A stretch of DNA of 64,000 nucleotides, from positions 74,828,349-74,892,348 of the forward strand of contig NC_087062.1 of assembly GCF_963678635.1 (NCBI RefSeq), in the 5' to 3' direction. Within the stretch, counting starts at the first letter, position 1. Each line of letters opens with the position of its first letter. Of this stretch, positions 1-10,009 are shown piece by piece. The stretch is from Symsagittifera roscoffensis. Its lineage: Eukaryota; Xenacoelomorpha; Acoela; Convolutidae. Both the position numbers and the translations under genes were made by a program. The notes below the pieces were generated by a model. That model was not told the origin of the DNA, ran no database searches, and was given only the letters and a program-made list of their open reading frames with translations.

Positions 1-159
1 TGTACCAATTTTTTATTGTTGGGCTAGCCTAGTTTTATTTAAAAAATTATTGATTATCGAATATTCTTGAATGTAGAGCGCTTCAACGTTGTATATATTT
101 TTCTGTTTTACTTAAATTCATTGACTGTTTGTTGGCTATGTTTTTCTTGGTTTTTCTAG

Positions 160-279
160 AAGTGAGGAGGCAGTGTTGCTGGGTGAGTTGACTGAGTTGG
201 AGAGCGAGAAGAGGGGGCTGGAGGAGACCAGCCGACAGTTGGACTCCGAGGAGAAAAAGATGTTACACGAAGAGGCAGA
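160..279 (+). CDS. BECN1: Beclin 1, first exon in window (coiled coil)
   Basis: Beclin 1 is the scaffold subunit of the class III PI3-kinase (VPS34) complexes that start autophagy and act in endosomal sorting. This exon follows a pyrimidine-rich acceptor ending at 159 and ends at a GT donor at 280, leaving two bases (GA) of a split codon. It encodes about 39 residues rich in Glu, Leu and Lys with heptad character. They align without a gap to the C-terminal half of the Beclin coiled coil, where Beclin pairs with UVRAG or ATG14. The split Glu codon is completed exactly by the exon at 5536. Upstream exons (BH3 region and start) lie outside the window. By itself this coiled coil would not be diagnostic; phase and alignment with the next exon make the call. 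Confidence 0.85.
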
Positions 280-738
280 GTACGTTTCAATCATATGTTT
301 ATAAGTAATGGATATTGATTCGGGCAAAGAATCTAAAGTGAAATAAACTAAAAATTGTTTGTTTTGACATCGGAAACCAATGCTTAATGCATTTCAACTT
401 TCGTCAACAGATTGCCAAAAATCTAATCAACCTCAAAAGCGTTTTTTTTTCAGTCTGATAACAGCGTTGAAAGTCAATTATAATGCCAAAAATTTCGCAC
501 TAACTATATATAGAGCCGAAACTATTATATTCAGCTCTTAGGACGTAGCATTTTTGAGATGTTAAATATTTTTTGAAAGCTAATAAAAACAAATTTGATG
601 TTAAATTTTGAATCTTCTAAGTTATTCGGCCTAAATCTGGAAATCTCAAATAAAACAGAAATGAAAAGGCTCGACAATACTTACTCAAAGTTAAATTCGA
701 AATTTCAGTAATAAGTAATGCAGCAGTAGCGGATTTAT

Positions 739-759
739 GGGGGGGGGGGGGGGGGGGGG
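739..759. repeat. G21 homopolymer
   Basis: Uninterrupted run of 21 G on the + strand. Shorter G runs (about 11-13) also occur near 5875. Could fold as a G-quadruplex; also a typical place for assembly or polymerase length error. Confidence 0.9.
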
Positions 760-1028
760 TCAATCAAGTTTCAACTCAACATAACTGAAATCTGAGATGG
801 GCTGTTTAACAGAAAAGAGCTTTCGTATCAAATAGATAAATAATGGGTAACTTTTTGTTGCTGTTAACGGAACCGCTGTTTGATTCAAAACTGTTCAAAG
901 AAGAAATCCCAATTGAAAAACATTTCAGTTTTCTTGGAGACGGATTACTTTTCAGAGATATCATTAATGGGAAGTTAATCTAAATTCCTAAGTTTGAATT
1001 CATTCTGTTAAAACTTCTGGCTATTTGT

Positions 1029-1716
1029 ACTGGGTGCCGGACATCAAGCCGACGGGACTTCAAGCCGAATCGTTAAATTAGGGACTTCAAGCCAAAAATT
1101 TTCTCATTAAGTAATGAAATAAGGTTAATTTGAAAACTTTTTTTAAGAATTTCTCAATTTCATGATCTTTAATCGGTAATTATTAGCGTTTTCACGAAAT
1201 TGAAACCTCCAAATGAAGTTAAGGAAAGTTGAAAAATAAAACACGGTTGAAGGTAATTTTCTTGTTTATAATTTATGCATTTCAAAAAACGGCTGATATT
1301 ATTAACTAATGCCAATCCTAAGTGATTCATTGTCATAAATAACGCTTTTTATGGACTGAACTAGCCTAAGATTTTGAAAAGAAACGTTTTACAGATGAAA
1401 AATTAATGATTTGAGGCGCTTGTAAAGTTTAATTTTCGGCCTGAAGTCTCTTCGGCTTGAAGTCCCGTCGGCTTGTTGTCCTAGGGTCTAGGACAACAAG
1501 CCGACGGGACTTCAAGCCGAAGGGACTTGAAGCCGAAATTAAAACTTTACAAGCACCCCAAAACGCTATTTTATCATCTGTAAAATGTTGCTTTTCTAAA
1601 ATTTTGACACGTTTAGTCTATAAAAAGCTTTATTCATGACAGTGCACTGAATTATTCGGCTTGAAGTCCCTAATTTTACAATTCGGCTTGAAGTCCCGTC
1701 GGCTTGATGTCCGGCA
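1029..1716. mobile_element. Fold-back (palindromic) element
   Basis: The left arm 1029-1487 is the imperfect reverse complement of the right arm 1488-1716. The outer ends carry the motif GGTGCCGGACATCAAGCCGA and its complement, and GACTTCAAGCCGA is repeated several times in each arm. The centre near 1487 is almost perfectly palindromic (GGCTTGTTGTCCTAG / CTAGGACAACAAGCC). The left arm has about 230 extra bases (roughly 1080-1310) with no partner, so the element has an internal insertion or the right arm a deletion. No coding potential is seen. Most like a non-autonomous fold-back DNA transposon or MITE. Confidence 0.75.
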
Positions 1717-1886
1717 CCCGTTGTCCTAGACCCATTTCTGCAACTGCAAATTTAAACAATTATTTTGGCACCAAAACGTCTGAATTGCAAATTTTCTCGC
1801 TCAAAATCTTAAAGTTTTACTTAAGATTGTAAACGATAGCTGTTTAATTTTTGATTGCCGCACTTAATATGTTGAAATTTATTCAA

Positions 1887-2042
1887 ATTTTCGGCACTGT
1901 TGAACAAAGTTTTCATTTTCGGCACTGTTGAACAAAGTTTTCATTTTCGGCACTGTTGAACAAAGTTTTCATTTTCGGCACTGTTGAACAAAGTTTTCAT
2001 TTTCGGCACTGTTGAACAAAGTTTTCATTTTCGGCACTGTTG
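1887..2042. repeat. 28-bp minisatellite, 5.5 copies
   Basis: Five perfect head-to-tail copies of a 28-base unit beginning ATTTTCGGCACTGTTGAACA, then a partial sixth. The lack of divergence between units implies recent expansion. Confidence 0.95.
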
Positions 2043-2138
2043 TACTGCCCCGTACTAATTTTTCACTGCTACTAAGACGATTTACACATGCGAACACATT
2101 TTTTTCCAACCTAACTTGAATAAATCAGTTTCAGTATC

Positions 2139-2600
2139 GGTGTACTGCTGTATATGCCGACTTTCGATTAAATGACGACTTTCGAATAAATAAAGCATTT
2201 GTGCTCGCTGTGGATTTTTTCTTTAGTCAAATTTTGGCTGAAGTCGTTTCTGACGTTTGTTATCTAAAATATTTTTCATCAGCTCATAGTTAATAGGTAT
2301 TGCACCTTTTTTTGCCTTGGCTCCACGTCCTTTCTTTCTTCTTGGGCCTTGCCTTCCTGAGGGAGATCCATGTCATCCATTTTGACGAAGCCGGTCCCAC
2401 ATTGAGACCCCTCCAGCCATGACCGAAATGGGATTCGAACGCACGACCTTTGTGTTGAAGGCTGCTCATTTCACTCACGTGGCCTTGGTCGGTCAAGTTT
2501 GACCTGTGATCATTTTCGATAATTTATGTTGGTTTAAAAACGCCCAATTTGGGATAACTAACGCGAGGTGTATTTCGTTCTTTAGATGCGTAAGTAGCGA
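2139..2600 (+). mobile_element. Diverged copy of the TGTTCCGACT-family element, interrupted by a SINE
   Basis: The stretch CCGACTTTCGA...ATTTGTGCTCG...TGG...TCAGTCAAATTTTGG resembles the 5' part of the four better copies at 34-40 kb. After the SINE (2296-2500) the text resumes with the family's GGGATAACTAACGCGAGG-like segment. This suggests an old copy into which the SINE inserted. Confidence 0.4.
2296..2500 (-). mobile_element. tRNA-derived SINE, copy 1
   Basis: Read on the minus strand, a tRNA-like head carries an A-box-like segment and a clear pol III B box (GTTCGAATCCC; + strand 2429-2441). It is followed by a body containing AAAATGGATGACAT. The two copies at 3.9-5.2 kb share the head, the GGTCA segment and the AAAATGGATGACATTCC body. 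Confidence 0.65.
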
Positions 2601-3899
2601 ATTTGAAATTGTTCTAAGTTGAATCGAGGCAAGCCACCTGGTTTTTTTTAAAATTTACTAGACGCTATGTATGTCATTCTGTATTTCAAATAACGTGCGG
2701 GAAAAGACTTTCAAAGAAAGAAAAGATTTTCAAAAAAGACCCTGGTACTCAAAGCTTAGGTTCACGAAAATTTTAACGTTTTTCCATGTAAAATTATTTG
2801 AAAACGGCAACAAACATATTTCTTAAACAAAAAATTTTATGAAATTAACAAATTTTTGAATTTTGAGTTATTTAATTGATATTTCATTGCCCAGGGCATG
2901 CGAAAATATGCAATACAAAACAAAAAGACTTTGAAATACGCAACTTGAAAAAATGAAGTTAGAAATAGCGCTTGAAATATTGATTCAAAAGTGGATTTTT
3001 TTTGCAATAGAAAAAGTTTGTTTAAGATAAAAAAACCTGGTGAGTACTCTTATTTAGGTCTTGCTGTTTTTTTCAGGAAAAAATTTCTTAAAATTTGTTC
3101 ATGCTCAATTTCGCGATTTGACTTGTGATTTCTTTTCAAGTTCAGTGCATTTCCATTGTTAAAAGGAAGGCAAACTCCACTATCAAACAGCAAACGTGTA
3201 AAGGTCACAAAAAACGTGATCGACTTCTAATTTCGAAAATGGAAATTCTTTATCTGATTTCCCGGCCGAATAAATTTTTTGCCTATTGATCCAGTTATCT
3301 GAAATTGATATGTTTTTAACAAAATAGTGACCATCATAAATTAATCAACAAACTCACAAAGCTCTAAGGTCATCTGTTTTTTCTTCGAAATTCAAAAGGT
3401 TTTTGAAAAAACAACTGTTTCTTTTTCAGTTTCTTTGCTTTCATTACTCTTTTCCAACTGTCAGTTGGCTATGTTACATTACTAAGAGTAATGAATATAG
3501 TGTAGACTCTTTTATAGGTCTTTGTGATGTTTTTCAGGAAAAAGTCCTAAATATTGTTCACGCTGAACTTTGATGTTTCTCGGTTTGATGTGGGGTTTCT
3601 TTTTTAAGTTCCCTAGTGCAGTTAATTTCTTTTGTTGAGAGAGAGAGTCAAACTCCATTATCGAACAAGAATAGGTCTTAAAAACTTGATCGACTTTTAG
3701 TCTCGAAAAATTAAATTAAATTATCTATTGATCCATTTTTTTTAATTTGGGTTAGTTTTATCATAAAAGTGTCAATCATAAATTTTTCTATTAAATATTT
3801 AGGGTCATCTTTTTTTGAAATTCGAAAGGTGAAATTTTTTCAAAAAGCAAGTCTTTTTTTTGGTTACGTTAAGTCGTATTTCTGGTTACTTGCATTCAT

Positions 3900-4140
3900 T
3901 GACTTTTTTCCAACTGCCTTTTGGCCATGTTTTACGTAGCTCCCGGTCCAACTCCCACCGTTCACCATTGGGTGGTTTTCCGTGGAGGATAGGAATGTCA
4001 TCCATTTTGCCGCAGCGGGTTCCTTTTAGGATGCGGATGACGCTGTGACCCCTGGAACAGTGACCGAAACGTGTTTCGAACCCCACGACTTTTGTGTTAA
4101 AGGCCGCGCGTCTTGATCACGCGGCCACTGCTGCTCACTT
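3900..4140 (-). mobile_element. tRNA-derived SINE, copy 2
   Basis: Minus-strand tRNA-like head (GTGGCCGCGTGATCAAGACG..., B box GGGTTCGAAACACG at + strand 4069-4083) followed by the shared body with AAAATGGATGACATTCC. Small ORFs across it (CGKMDDIP-type) are by-products of the repeat and recur only because the SINE recurs. Confidence 0.7.
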
Positions 4141-4914
4141 TTCACGTCTTTAAGTTCAGTTCTTTACCTTTGTTAAAAGGAAGTCAAATTCCACTATCGA
4201 ACAGCAAACGTGTAAAGGTCACAAAAAACGTGATCGACTTCTAATTTCGAAAATGGAAATTAATTATCTGATTTCCCTGCCGAACAAAATTTTTGCCAAT
4301 TGATCCAGTTTTCTGAAATTGATATATTTTTAACTAAATAGTGCCCATCATAAATTAATCAACAAACTCAAAAAGCTCGAAGGTCATCTGTTTTTACTTC
4401 GAAATTCAAAAGATTTTTGAAGAAACAACTGTTTTTTTTTCAGTTTCTTTGCTTTCAAAACTCTTTTCCAACTGTCAGTTGGCTATGTTACATTTCTAAG
4501 AGTAATGAGTATAGTGTAGACTCTTATATAGGTCTTTGTCATGTTTTTTCAGGAAAAAGTCCTAAATATTGTTCACGCTGAACTTTGATGTTTCTCGGTT
4601 TGATGTGGGGTTTCTTTTTTAATTTCCCTAGTGCAGTTCATTTCTTTTGTGAAAGGGTCAAACTCCATTATCGAACAAGAAAAGGTCTTAAAAAGGTGAT
4701 CGACTTCTATTCTCGAAAATGAAATTTAGTTATCTTATCTATTGATCCATTATTTAAATTGGGTTAGTTTTATCATAAAATTTCAATCATAACTTGTTCT
4801 ATTAAATCTTCAAGGTCTATCAGTTTTTTTGAATTTCGAAAGGTGAAATTTGTTCAAAAAGCAACTCTTTTTTTTTTCTGGTTACTTTTAGTTGTATTTC
4901 TGGTAACTTGCGTT

Positions 4915-5160
4915 CATTGACTCTTTTCCAACTGCCTCTTGGCCATGTTTTTAGTAGCTCTCGGCCCAACTCGCACCGCTCACCCTTGGGCGGTTTTCCG
5001 TGGAGGAGAGGAATGTCATCCATTTTGCCGCAGCGGGTTCCTTTTAGGAGGCGGATAACACTGTGACACCTGCAACAAAGACCGAAGCGTGTTTCGAACG
5101 CCACGACTTTTGAGTTAAAGGCCGCGCGTCGTGATCACGCTGCCACTGCTGCTCACTTTT
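4915..5160 (-). mobile_element. tRNA-derived SINE, copy 3
   Basis: Same structure as copy 2 (B box region at + strand 5088-5103, body ending near 4990), in the same relative place within the second ~1-kb tandem unit. It was therefore copied by the duplication rather than inserted independently. Confidence 0.7.
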
Positions 5161-5535
5161 GATGTCTTTTAAGTTCAGTTCTTTTCCTTTGTTAAAGGAA
5201 GACAAACTTCACTATCGAATGCCATGCTTTGCTTGTGTTTGCGAAATGCAGCTTGGCCTTTGAGTGGAACTCATCTGACTTTATCATTCTTTTTTTTGCA
5301 ATAGTTGCTCCACTTTGAAAGCCGCTAGAACAAGTAAAGCGCATTTATCCCCACGGGAAATGTTTAACATCTGAACTGAGCAGCGCTTAAACGGGGAACC
5401 GCTGTTGTATACCTAAAAAAGAGCTACTTACGCTAGTCATTGTGGTCCTCCAACCGCCGAACTTCGACTGAGAGTTGGAGACCTTAGCGACTTCACCGCC
5501 GCTCCTCCAAAGTGATGAGTATTGATTGTATTTAG

Positions 5536-5749
5536 GTTGAGCATCGAAAACAATGAGCTGGAGCAGGAAATTTATGAACTGGAAACATCGTTGAGAAGCG
5601 TGACCGAACAGCTCAAATTCTCTGAAGACCATTTCAATGACTTGAAGAAAACTAACGTGTTTAATTTAGTGTTCAACATATGGCACCACGACCATAAGTT
5701 TGGAACGATAAATGGATTCAGACTGGGCAAACTGAACAATGACACTCAG
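5536..5749 (+). CDS. BECN1: Beclin 1 exon: end of coiled coil, start of BARA domain
   Basis: The exon follows the acceptor TATTTAG and ends at the donor CAG|GTGAAT. Its first base completes the Glu codon split at 279. The 71 following codons include ENNELEQEIYELE (coiled coil) and then DLKKTNVFN, FNIWH and FGTINGFRLG. These are hallmark Beclin BARA-domain motifs, so the identification is firm. Relative to vertebrate Beclin there is no insertion or deletion across the coiled-coil/BARA boundary. The exon ends in phase 0. The BARA domain binds membranes and the VPS34-VPS15 arm of the complex. Confidence 0.95.
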
Positions 5750-6298
5750 GTGAATTGCGACTTGTTTTTTTTTCAACGAAAAATGAAAAGTTTCTTGATC
5801 ATAGTCTTATTGTCTTATTTATTTACCTTTTGTGACTCAGTGCTAGATATTCTTCAGTAGATTGTACGTACCATGGGGGGGGGGGTGTTTATTAATTAGA
5901 TCCACTGGAAAAAAGCAATTGTATATATGGTTTCCTCCATTCCAGTAAAGTTTTTAAAGTGGTCTGTTGATGGTGTATTAAAAGCTTTGAAATACGCAAT
6001 GGAACTACACTCTATTGTCAGTGTGAATATCTGACAATTTTAAGCAGCTCCAATACTCAACTGAAGTCTCCATCCAGTCATTCTATGCTAACTGGCTCCT
6101 AAAGCTTCGGACACTATAAAACTATTAAGAATTCTCCAGGAACTGCGCTGCACAAATTTTCGAATTTCAATTTTTTTTTTCATAAACTGATCATGATGAG
6201 TCGTGTAAAGGGTCTTAACTTAGAGCTAATGTGGTTCAGGTTCAAAGTTTTAAATTTTACGGGACCATCGTTGAATGTGCGGACTGGTTTTGATTTAG

Positions 6299-6420
6299 GC
6301 GGGGGGAGGGGCTAGCAGTGGGAGGGTGGAATGGAGTGAGATCAATATGGCACTGGGCCAGTCATGTTTGCTTCTTCACTGTCTCATTACGAAACTCAAC
6401 TTCCAGCCAAACATATACAC
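6299..6420 (+). CDS. BECN1: Beclin 1 exon with GC donor
   Basis: The acceptor is TGATTTAG at 6291-6298 and the exon opens in phase 0, matching the previous exon. After a short Gly/Ser-rich insertion (AGGGASSGR) it encodes VEWSEIN, ALGQ, CLLLH and KLNFQ, which match the Beclin segment containing the INAAWGQ-type motif and its Leu run. No GT donor fits the frame. The sequence AC|GCAAGT at 6419-6426 gives a consensus GC-AG donor, and only this cut leaves the two bases that join in frame to the exon at 8197. The Gly/Ser insertion is not found in common Beclin proteins. Confidence 0.85.
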
Positions 6421-7702
6421 GCAAGTTTTGATTACACATTAAATGTATTGCACGATCGATTCCCTATGAAGGAGCTTAAAAGCACCGCTTGAAACGTTTG
6501 TGGTAGTGTCAATTTAACTTCAAGTTACTTGTGAAATTAATGTTTGGCGCTTAAAATCAGACGGGAAATCCTTTAGTCTCCGTTCTCATTCGGTGCTTCA
6601 ACAAAGTATGATTATGGAAGTATGCACAAATTTTCATGGTGAAACGCATTTTAGAACCGAAGTGTTGACCGAAGTTTATTATTCTGTTCTTTAGACAAGC
6701 GGAGCGTAGTGTGATACTACAAGGCCACTTTTTGTTCAAACCCAAGTCGCTATTATTGGTGCTACTTAAGTGTCAACTTTTTTTTCAGGTTAGTGGGATT
6801 TAAAGACCGGCTACTCCCCTTGTGCCACATATTCTGCTAGTGTCTTCTTTACTTACCCGAAGACCTTTTAAAATTTCAACAGGGAGAAATTTTCACCCAT
6901 TTTGTGGATTTTTTGATAATTAACTGTGTTGTTTTTGGAACTTTTTGGTTTCCTCTACTACGGTGCCAAGTCTGAGAATAAGGGTTCAATCGAAGAACAA
7001 GTTGTAGAGGTATCCCCTGCAAAAACGGATTTTCGCAATTGTTGTAAGCAATCAGGTATTGTCTTTAAAATTGCCTATTATTTGACCTCTTCATCGCTTG
7101 AATCGTTTGTGGTAGTGTCAATTTAACTTCAAGTTACTTGTGAAATTAAAGTTTGGCGCTTAAAATCAGACGGGAAATCCTTAAGTCTCCGTTCTCAAAA
7201 GTTACTAGGTTCAATCGAAAGGTTATGCGCTGAAGCTGCTTCATTAAGCGTCGATGAACGTAGTGTCTTGATGATTTTTTTTGCTTTTTTTAGGAAAAGT
7301 TTTAAAATTTGTTAGGCTGAAATTAATTTCTTTCGCGGTTTGACATTTGATTTCTATTTCTAGTTCATTTCTCCTGCTAAAAGGAGGAGAAACTCTATAA
7401 TCCAGTAGCCTAATTGTAAAAGTACGATAAACGTTTAGTTATCAAGTATTACAGCGAAATAAAAAATTTTACCTATTAATCCAGTTTTCTCATATTGGGT
7501 TAATTTTTATCAAAAAAGTTTCAATCATAAATTAATCTAAAAATCCAATGAGCTCAAAGGCCATTTATCTTTTTTTCTTCGAAATTCGAAAGTTTCAAAA
7601 AAAAACAAGTCGATATTTTTTTTCTGTTTACTTGCGTTCCTGACTCTTTTCTAACTGTCTGTTGGCTATGTATGGTAGCTGTAGTTAGTAATTTTCCAAA
7701 CA

Positions 7703-7768
7703 ATCATGGCGCAGGGGCAAGAACGTGAGACTCCTAATCTGCTGCTAGAGGTTTGATTCCGGCAAGGT
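7703..7768 (+). pseudogene. tRNA-like sequence (degenerate)
   Basis: Contains TGGCGCAGGGGCA (A-box-like) and GGTTTGATTCC (B box) at tRNA spacing, but the acceptor stem cannot be paired. Best read as a tRNA pseudogene or the head of another tRNA-derived SINE in the Beclin intron. Confidence 0.45.
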
Positions 7769-8196
7769 TTTCGAGGCTGTCCGTTCTTTTCTTATTTCAA
7801 CTTGTTTTTGACTTTTAAGAGCTACTTGTTAACGGTTTCTCGCTTGTTTTGCGAACTGCAGCTTCGCCTCTGTGGTAGAACGTTTTGGCGGCAGTAAGGT
7901 CGTATGCTTAGCTACGGATTGTTGCTTAAAGTTTCAGAAGCGGACACAATGTTCCTTATTCGCGAAGTAAACAAAGCTCGTGACCATTTTAAAGTTAATT
8001 CTGAAAAGAAATTCGTGATACCTGAACATGCGTAATAAATAACACGCACGATTCTTAAGATCCTCCTTGCCTTCAATAGACGAATCAAAAGTAAGATATC
8101 AGTGATATGATAATTGTCATGAAATTTTGAAAATGTTCATTTGAAGTTACTCGAACCAGGCTTTTTGATTTACCTGTTTTTTTTTCTTCAATTTAG

Positions 8197-8402
8197 GCTC
8201 GTTCCTTGTGGCGCTCGATCCTATATTGAGGCGGTGCATCCCTCTGGCGCGAATGGGGGAGGGGCAGTGGTGAGGGAGAGATTTGCACTGTACAGTGAAG
8301 GGGGCAACAAATTCTTCTACGACAGTAGCATAGACAGTGGTATGAAGGCATTCCTCAATGTGTTAGACCAGTTTAGGGCTACACTCGAACAGAAGAATTC
8401 AG
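8197..8402 (+). CDS. BECN1: Beclin 1 exon, central BARA domain
   Basis: The acceptor CAATTTAG precedes a one-base codon completion, then LVPCG..SYIE, ERFALYSEGG, KFFYD and MKAFLNVLDQF. The FFY triplet sits where Beclin has its aromatic membrane finger (usually FFW), so the hydrophobic membrane-contact loop is kept with one aromatic swap. An insertion of several residues (HPSGANGGGA) sits before the ELPLYxxGG-type segment. The donor AG|GTTAGT leaves phase 1, which fits the final exon. Confidence 0.93.
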
Positions 8403-8743
8403 GTTAGTAATAAGATAATTACAGACTGAATATAGGCTTTGACCCCTGACCTCTCAAAACATCCCCATTCAGCCATGTTTTACGTTCAGATTTTTGTCGA
8501 TAGTACACAATTCGAGGGGTAGATCGATCCAAAGTTGTCCAAAAACGTTAAATTAAAAGAGATCTCACAAAGCCAATTTTGGGTTGAATATTTAGTTGAA
8601 GTTTTCAAAAGTTTTAAAAGCATGAAAGCCCATATTCGCAAAAATCATTGTAGTAAGTGAAATTTGAAAAAATGAACTGCCGTTTTTCGAAAGTTTACTA
8701 GTTCATGTTGAATTTATTAACTCCATGTTACTTATGTTGAAAG

Positions 8744-9087
8744 AGTTCCGACTGCCTTATCCGATGCGAGGAGAGATTATCTACGAGAAACAAGGATCGG
8801 AAAACGGCTATTCCGTCTGTCCCGGCAAGACATCCTCTGAAATGTGGACCAAGGCCTGCAGAATGATGCTGACGAACCTGAAGTGGGGAATAGTTGGAGT
8901 CTGTACCATTAGCCCCCACCCATCTGACTGGTTGCAGCCTCAAGGTCAGCCAGGCATGGATGTCCCCAGTAGAGGCAGAGGATCCGCTGGATCTAGTCAC
9001 AAACCACCGATGAGTCAGAATTTGTATGTGAACCCTAACAATGGAGGACGCAGCAATATGGGGGCGCGCAATGGTCAAAGAAACTGA
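8744..9087 (+). CDS. BECN1: Beclin 1 last exon with C-terminal extension
   Basis: The acceptor AAAG ends at 8743 and completes the Glu codon split at 8402. Then come FRLPYPM, a NGYSV strand and the diagnostic end of the BARA domain, WTKACRMMLTNLKWGI. Animal Beclins normally stop within about ten residues of LKWG. Here the frame continues for roughly 60 more residues rich in Gly, Ser, Asn, Pro and Arg (SRGRGSAGSS, NNGGRSN, ends GARNGQRN) before TGA at 9085-9087. The tail is probably disordered. It is in frame with no splice signal needed, so it is likely real. Its role is unknown. Confidence 0.93.
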
Positions 9088-9670
9088 AAAGTCATACTAC
9101 TATTTCCAATATATAAATCTTAGCTTTTATATAATTCATAGTTTGAACGGAACCCATTGTAATACTTTTAAGGCTCTTACTATTGTTTCTATTCCGAGTG
9201 ATTACACCGCAATCTACAGTTTTTCGCATATCACTTTTAATCAATCGTAATTTGTGTGTTCCGTTGAAATGTCTCAATAATTTTATGAGACTTGTAATGT
9301 TCTCAAAATCTAAGGGTTATTATTTGGAAAGTAGTTACCGTTCTATTTAAATCATCAATTTAGATTTAGTATTTGTTTTTGTCAAGAAATAGGTTTAAAA
9401 CTAGGTTTTAGCTTCAGAGTTGCAACCGCATGTATTTTAAAAACCCCATTTCTAGAATTTTTTGCATGTCACTTACAACTGAAATGGTTGATTTTTCCAT
9501 TCTTCTTATCACACCTGAATTTTAGCCAGCGTGCGATCGTTAGTGTAATAGTACGAGCTTTTTTTTCTAACGTAACTCGCAATCTAAGTGTTCATTGAAA
9601 GTCTTCACTTGTATGGAAACTTCACTGTAGCATTGGAAATTCACTGCTTTATTTGCGGGTAGTGTTTGTT
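9088..9670 (+). other. Beclin 3' flank / probable 3' UTR
   Basis: AT-rich sequence after the Beclin stop with no convincing ORF. No canonical AATAAA was located close to the stop, so the polyadenylation site cannot be placed. Confidence 0.4.
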
Positions 9671-9677
9671 TGTTTGA

Positions 9678-9762
9678 GCGTCCGTGGCTGAGTGGTTTTT
9701 GCGTGAGACTCATAGATTGTAAGTCGCAGTAGGCTGTAGGTTCGAATCCGAGGCGTAACCGA
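9678..9762 (+). pseudogene. tRNA-like sequence, Ser/Leu-like
   Basis: A box TGGCTGAGTGG and B box GGTTCGAATCC are intact, with an anticodon-arm-like segment GACT...AGTC and a spacing that would allow a long variable arm. The 5' GCGTCCG finds no good 3' partner (AGGCGTAACC follows the T arm) and the anticodon loop is irregular. It is more likely a SINE head or tRNA pseudogene than a working tRNA. Confidence 0.5.
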
Positions 9763-10009
9763 TTTTTTAAACTAATTTGAGGCTTATTTCTACTTTTTTA
9801 TTGCACTTTACAGAGCTGCTTTTTGTCGTGTTCTGGCTAGTCTTTGCGAAGCGTAACACATTTTTTTAAACTCTTGCGTGAAGTTTTCAACATTTTAAGT
9901 CTATAGCACAGACCCTTCATAAAAAAAATTAAAACAATTTTTCAGCTTGTTTCGCAAGAGTAATGTTGCTCAAAACTTTCTGAACATTTTAAAACAATTA
10001 TTGTATAAA

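Larger units (their letters stand above)
3142..5215. repeat. ~1-kb tandem duplication, two units plus partial third
   Basis: The text starting TTCAGT...TTGTTAAAAGGAAG...CACTATC recurs at about 3142, 4156 and 5178. The intervening ~1,015-1,020 bases (AACGTGATCGACTTC, TTTTCCAACTGTCAGTTGG, the SINE and GCCGCGCGTC..GATCACG) match by eye. A related dispersed copy without the SINE lies at about 7290-7690, and its 3' segment recurs at about 100-141. Confidence 0.75.
280..5535 (+). other. Beclin intron (5.3 kb), repeat-filled
   Basis: AT-rich intron between two phase-matched Beclin exons. It carries a 21-base G homopolymer, a fold-back element, a 28-bp minisatellite, a diverged element of the TGTTCCGACT family and three minus-strand SINE copies, listed separately. 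No further coding exon is needed, because the flanking exons join without loss relative to other Beclin proteins. Confidence 0.7.

Noticed and set aside
3886-5104. Recurring small minus-strand peptides (MGFETRFGH..., CGKMDDIP)
   Set aside because: They recur because the SINE recurs; tRNA-like head and B box explain the sequence.
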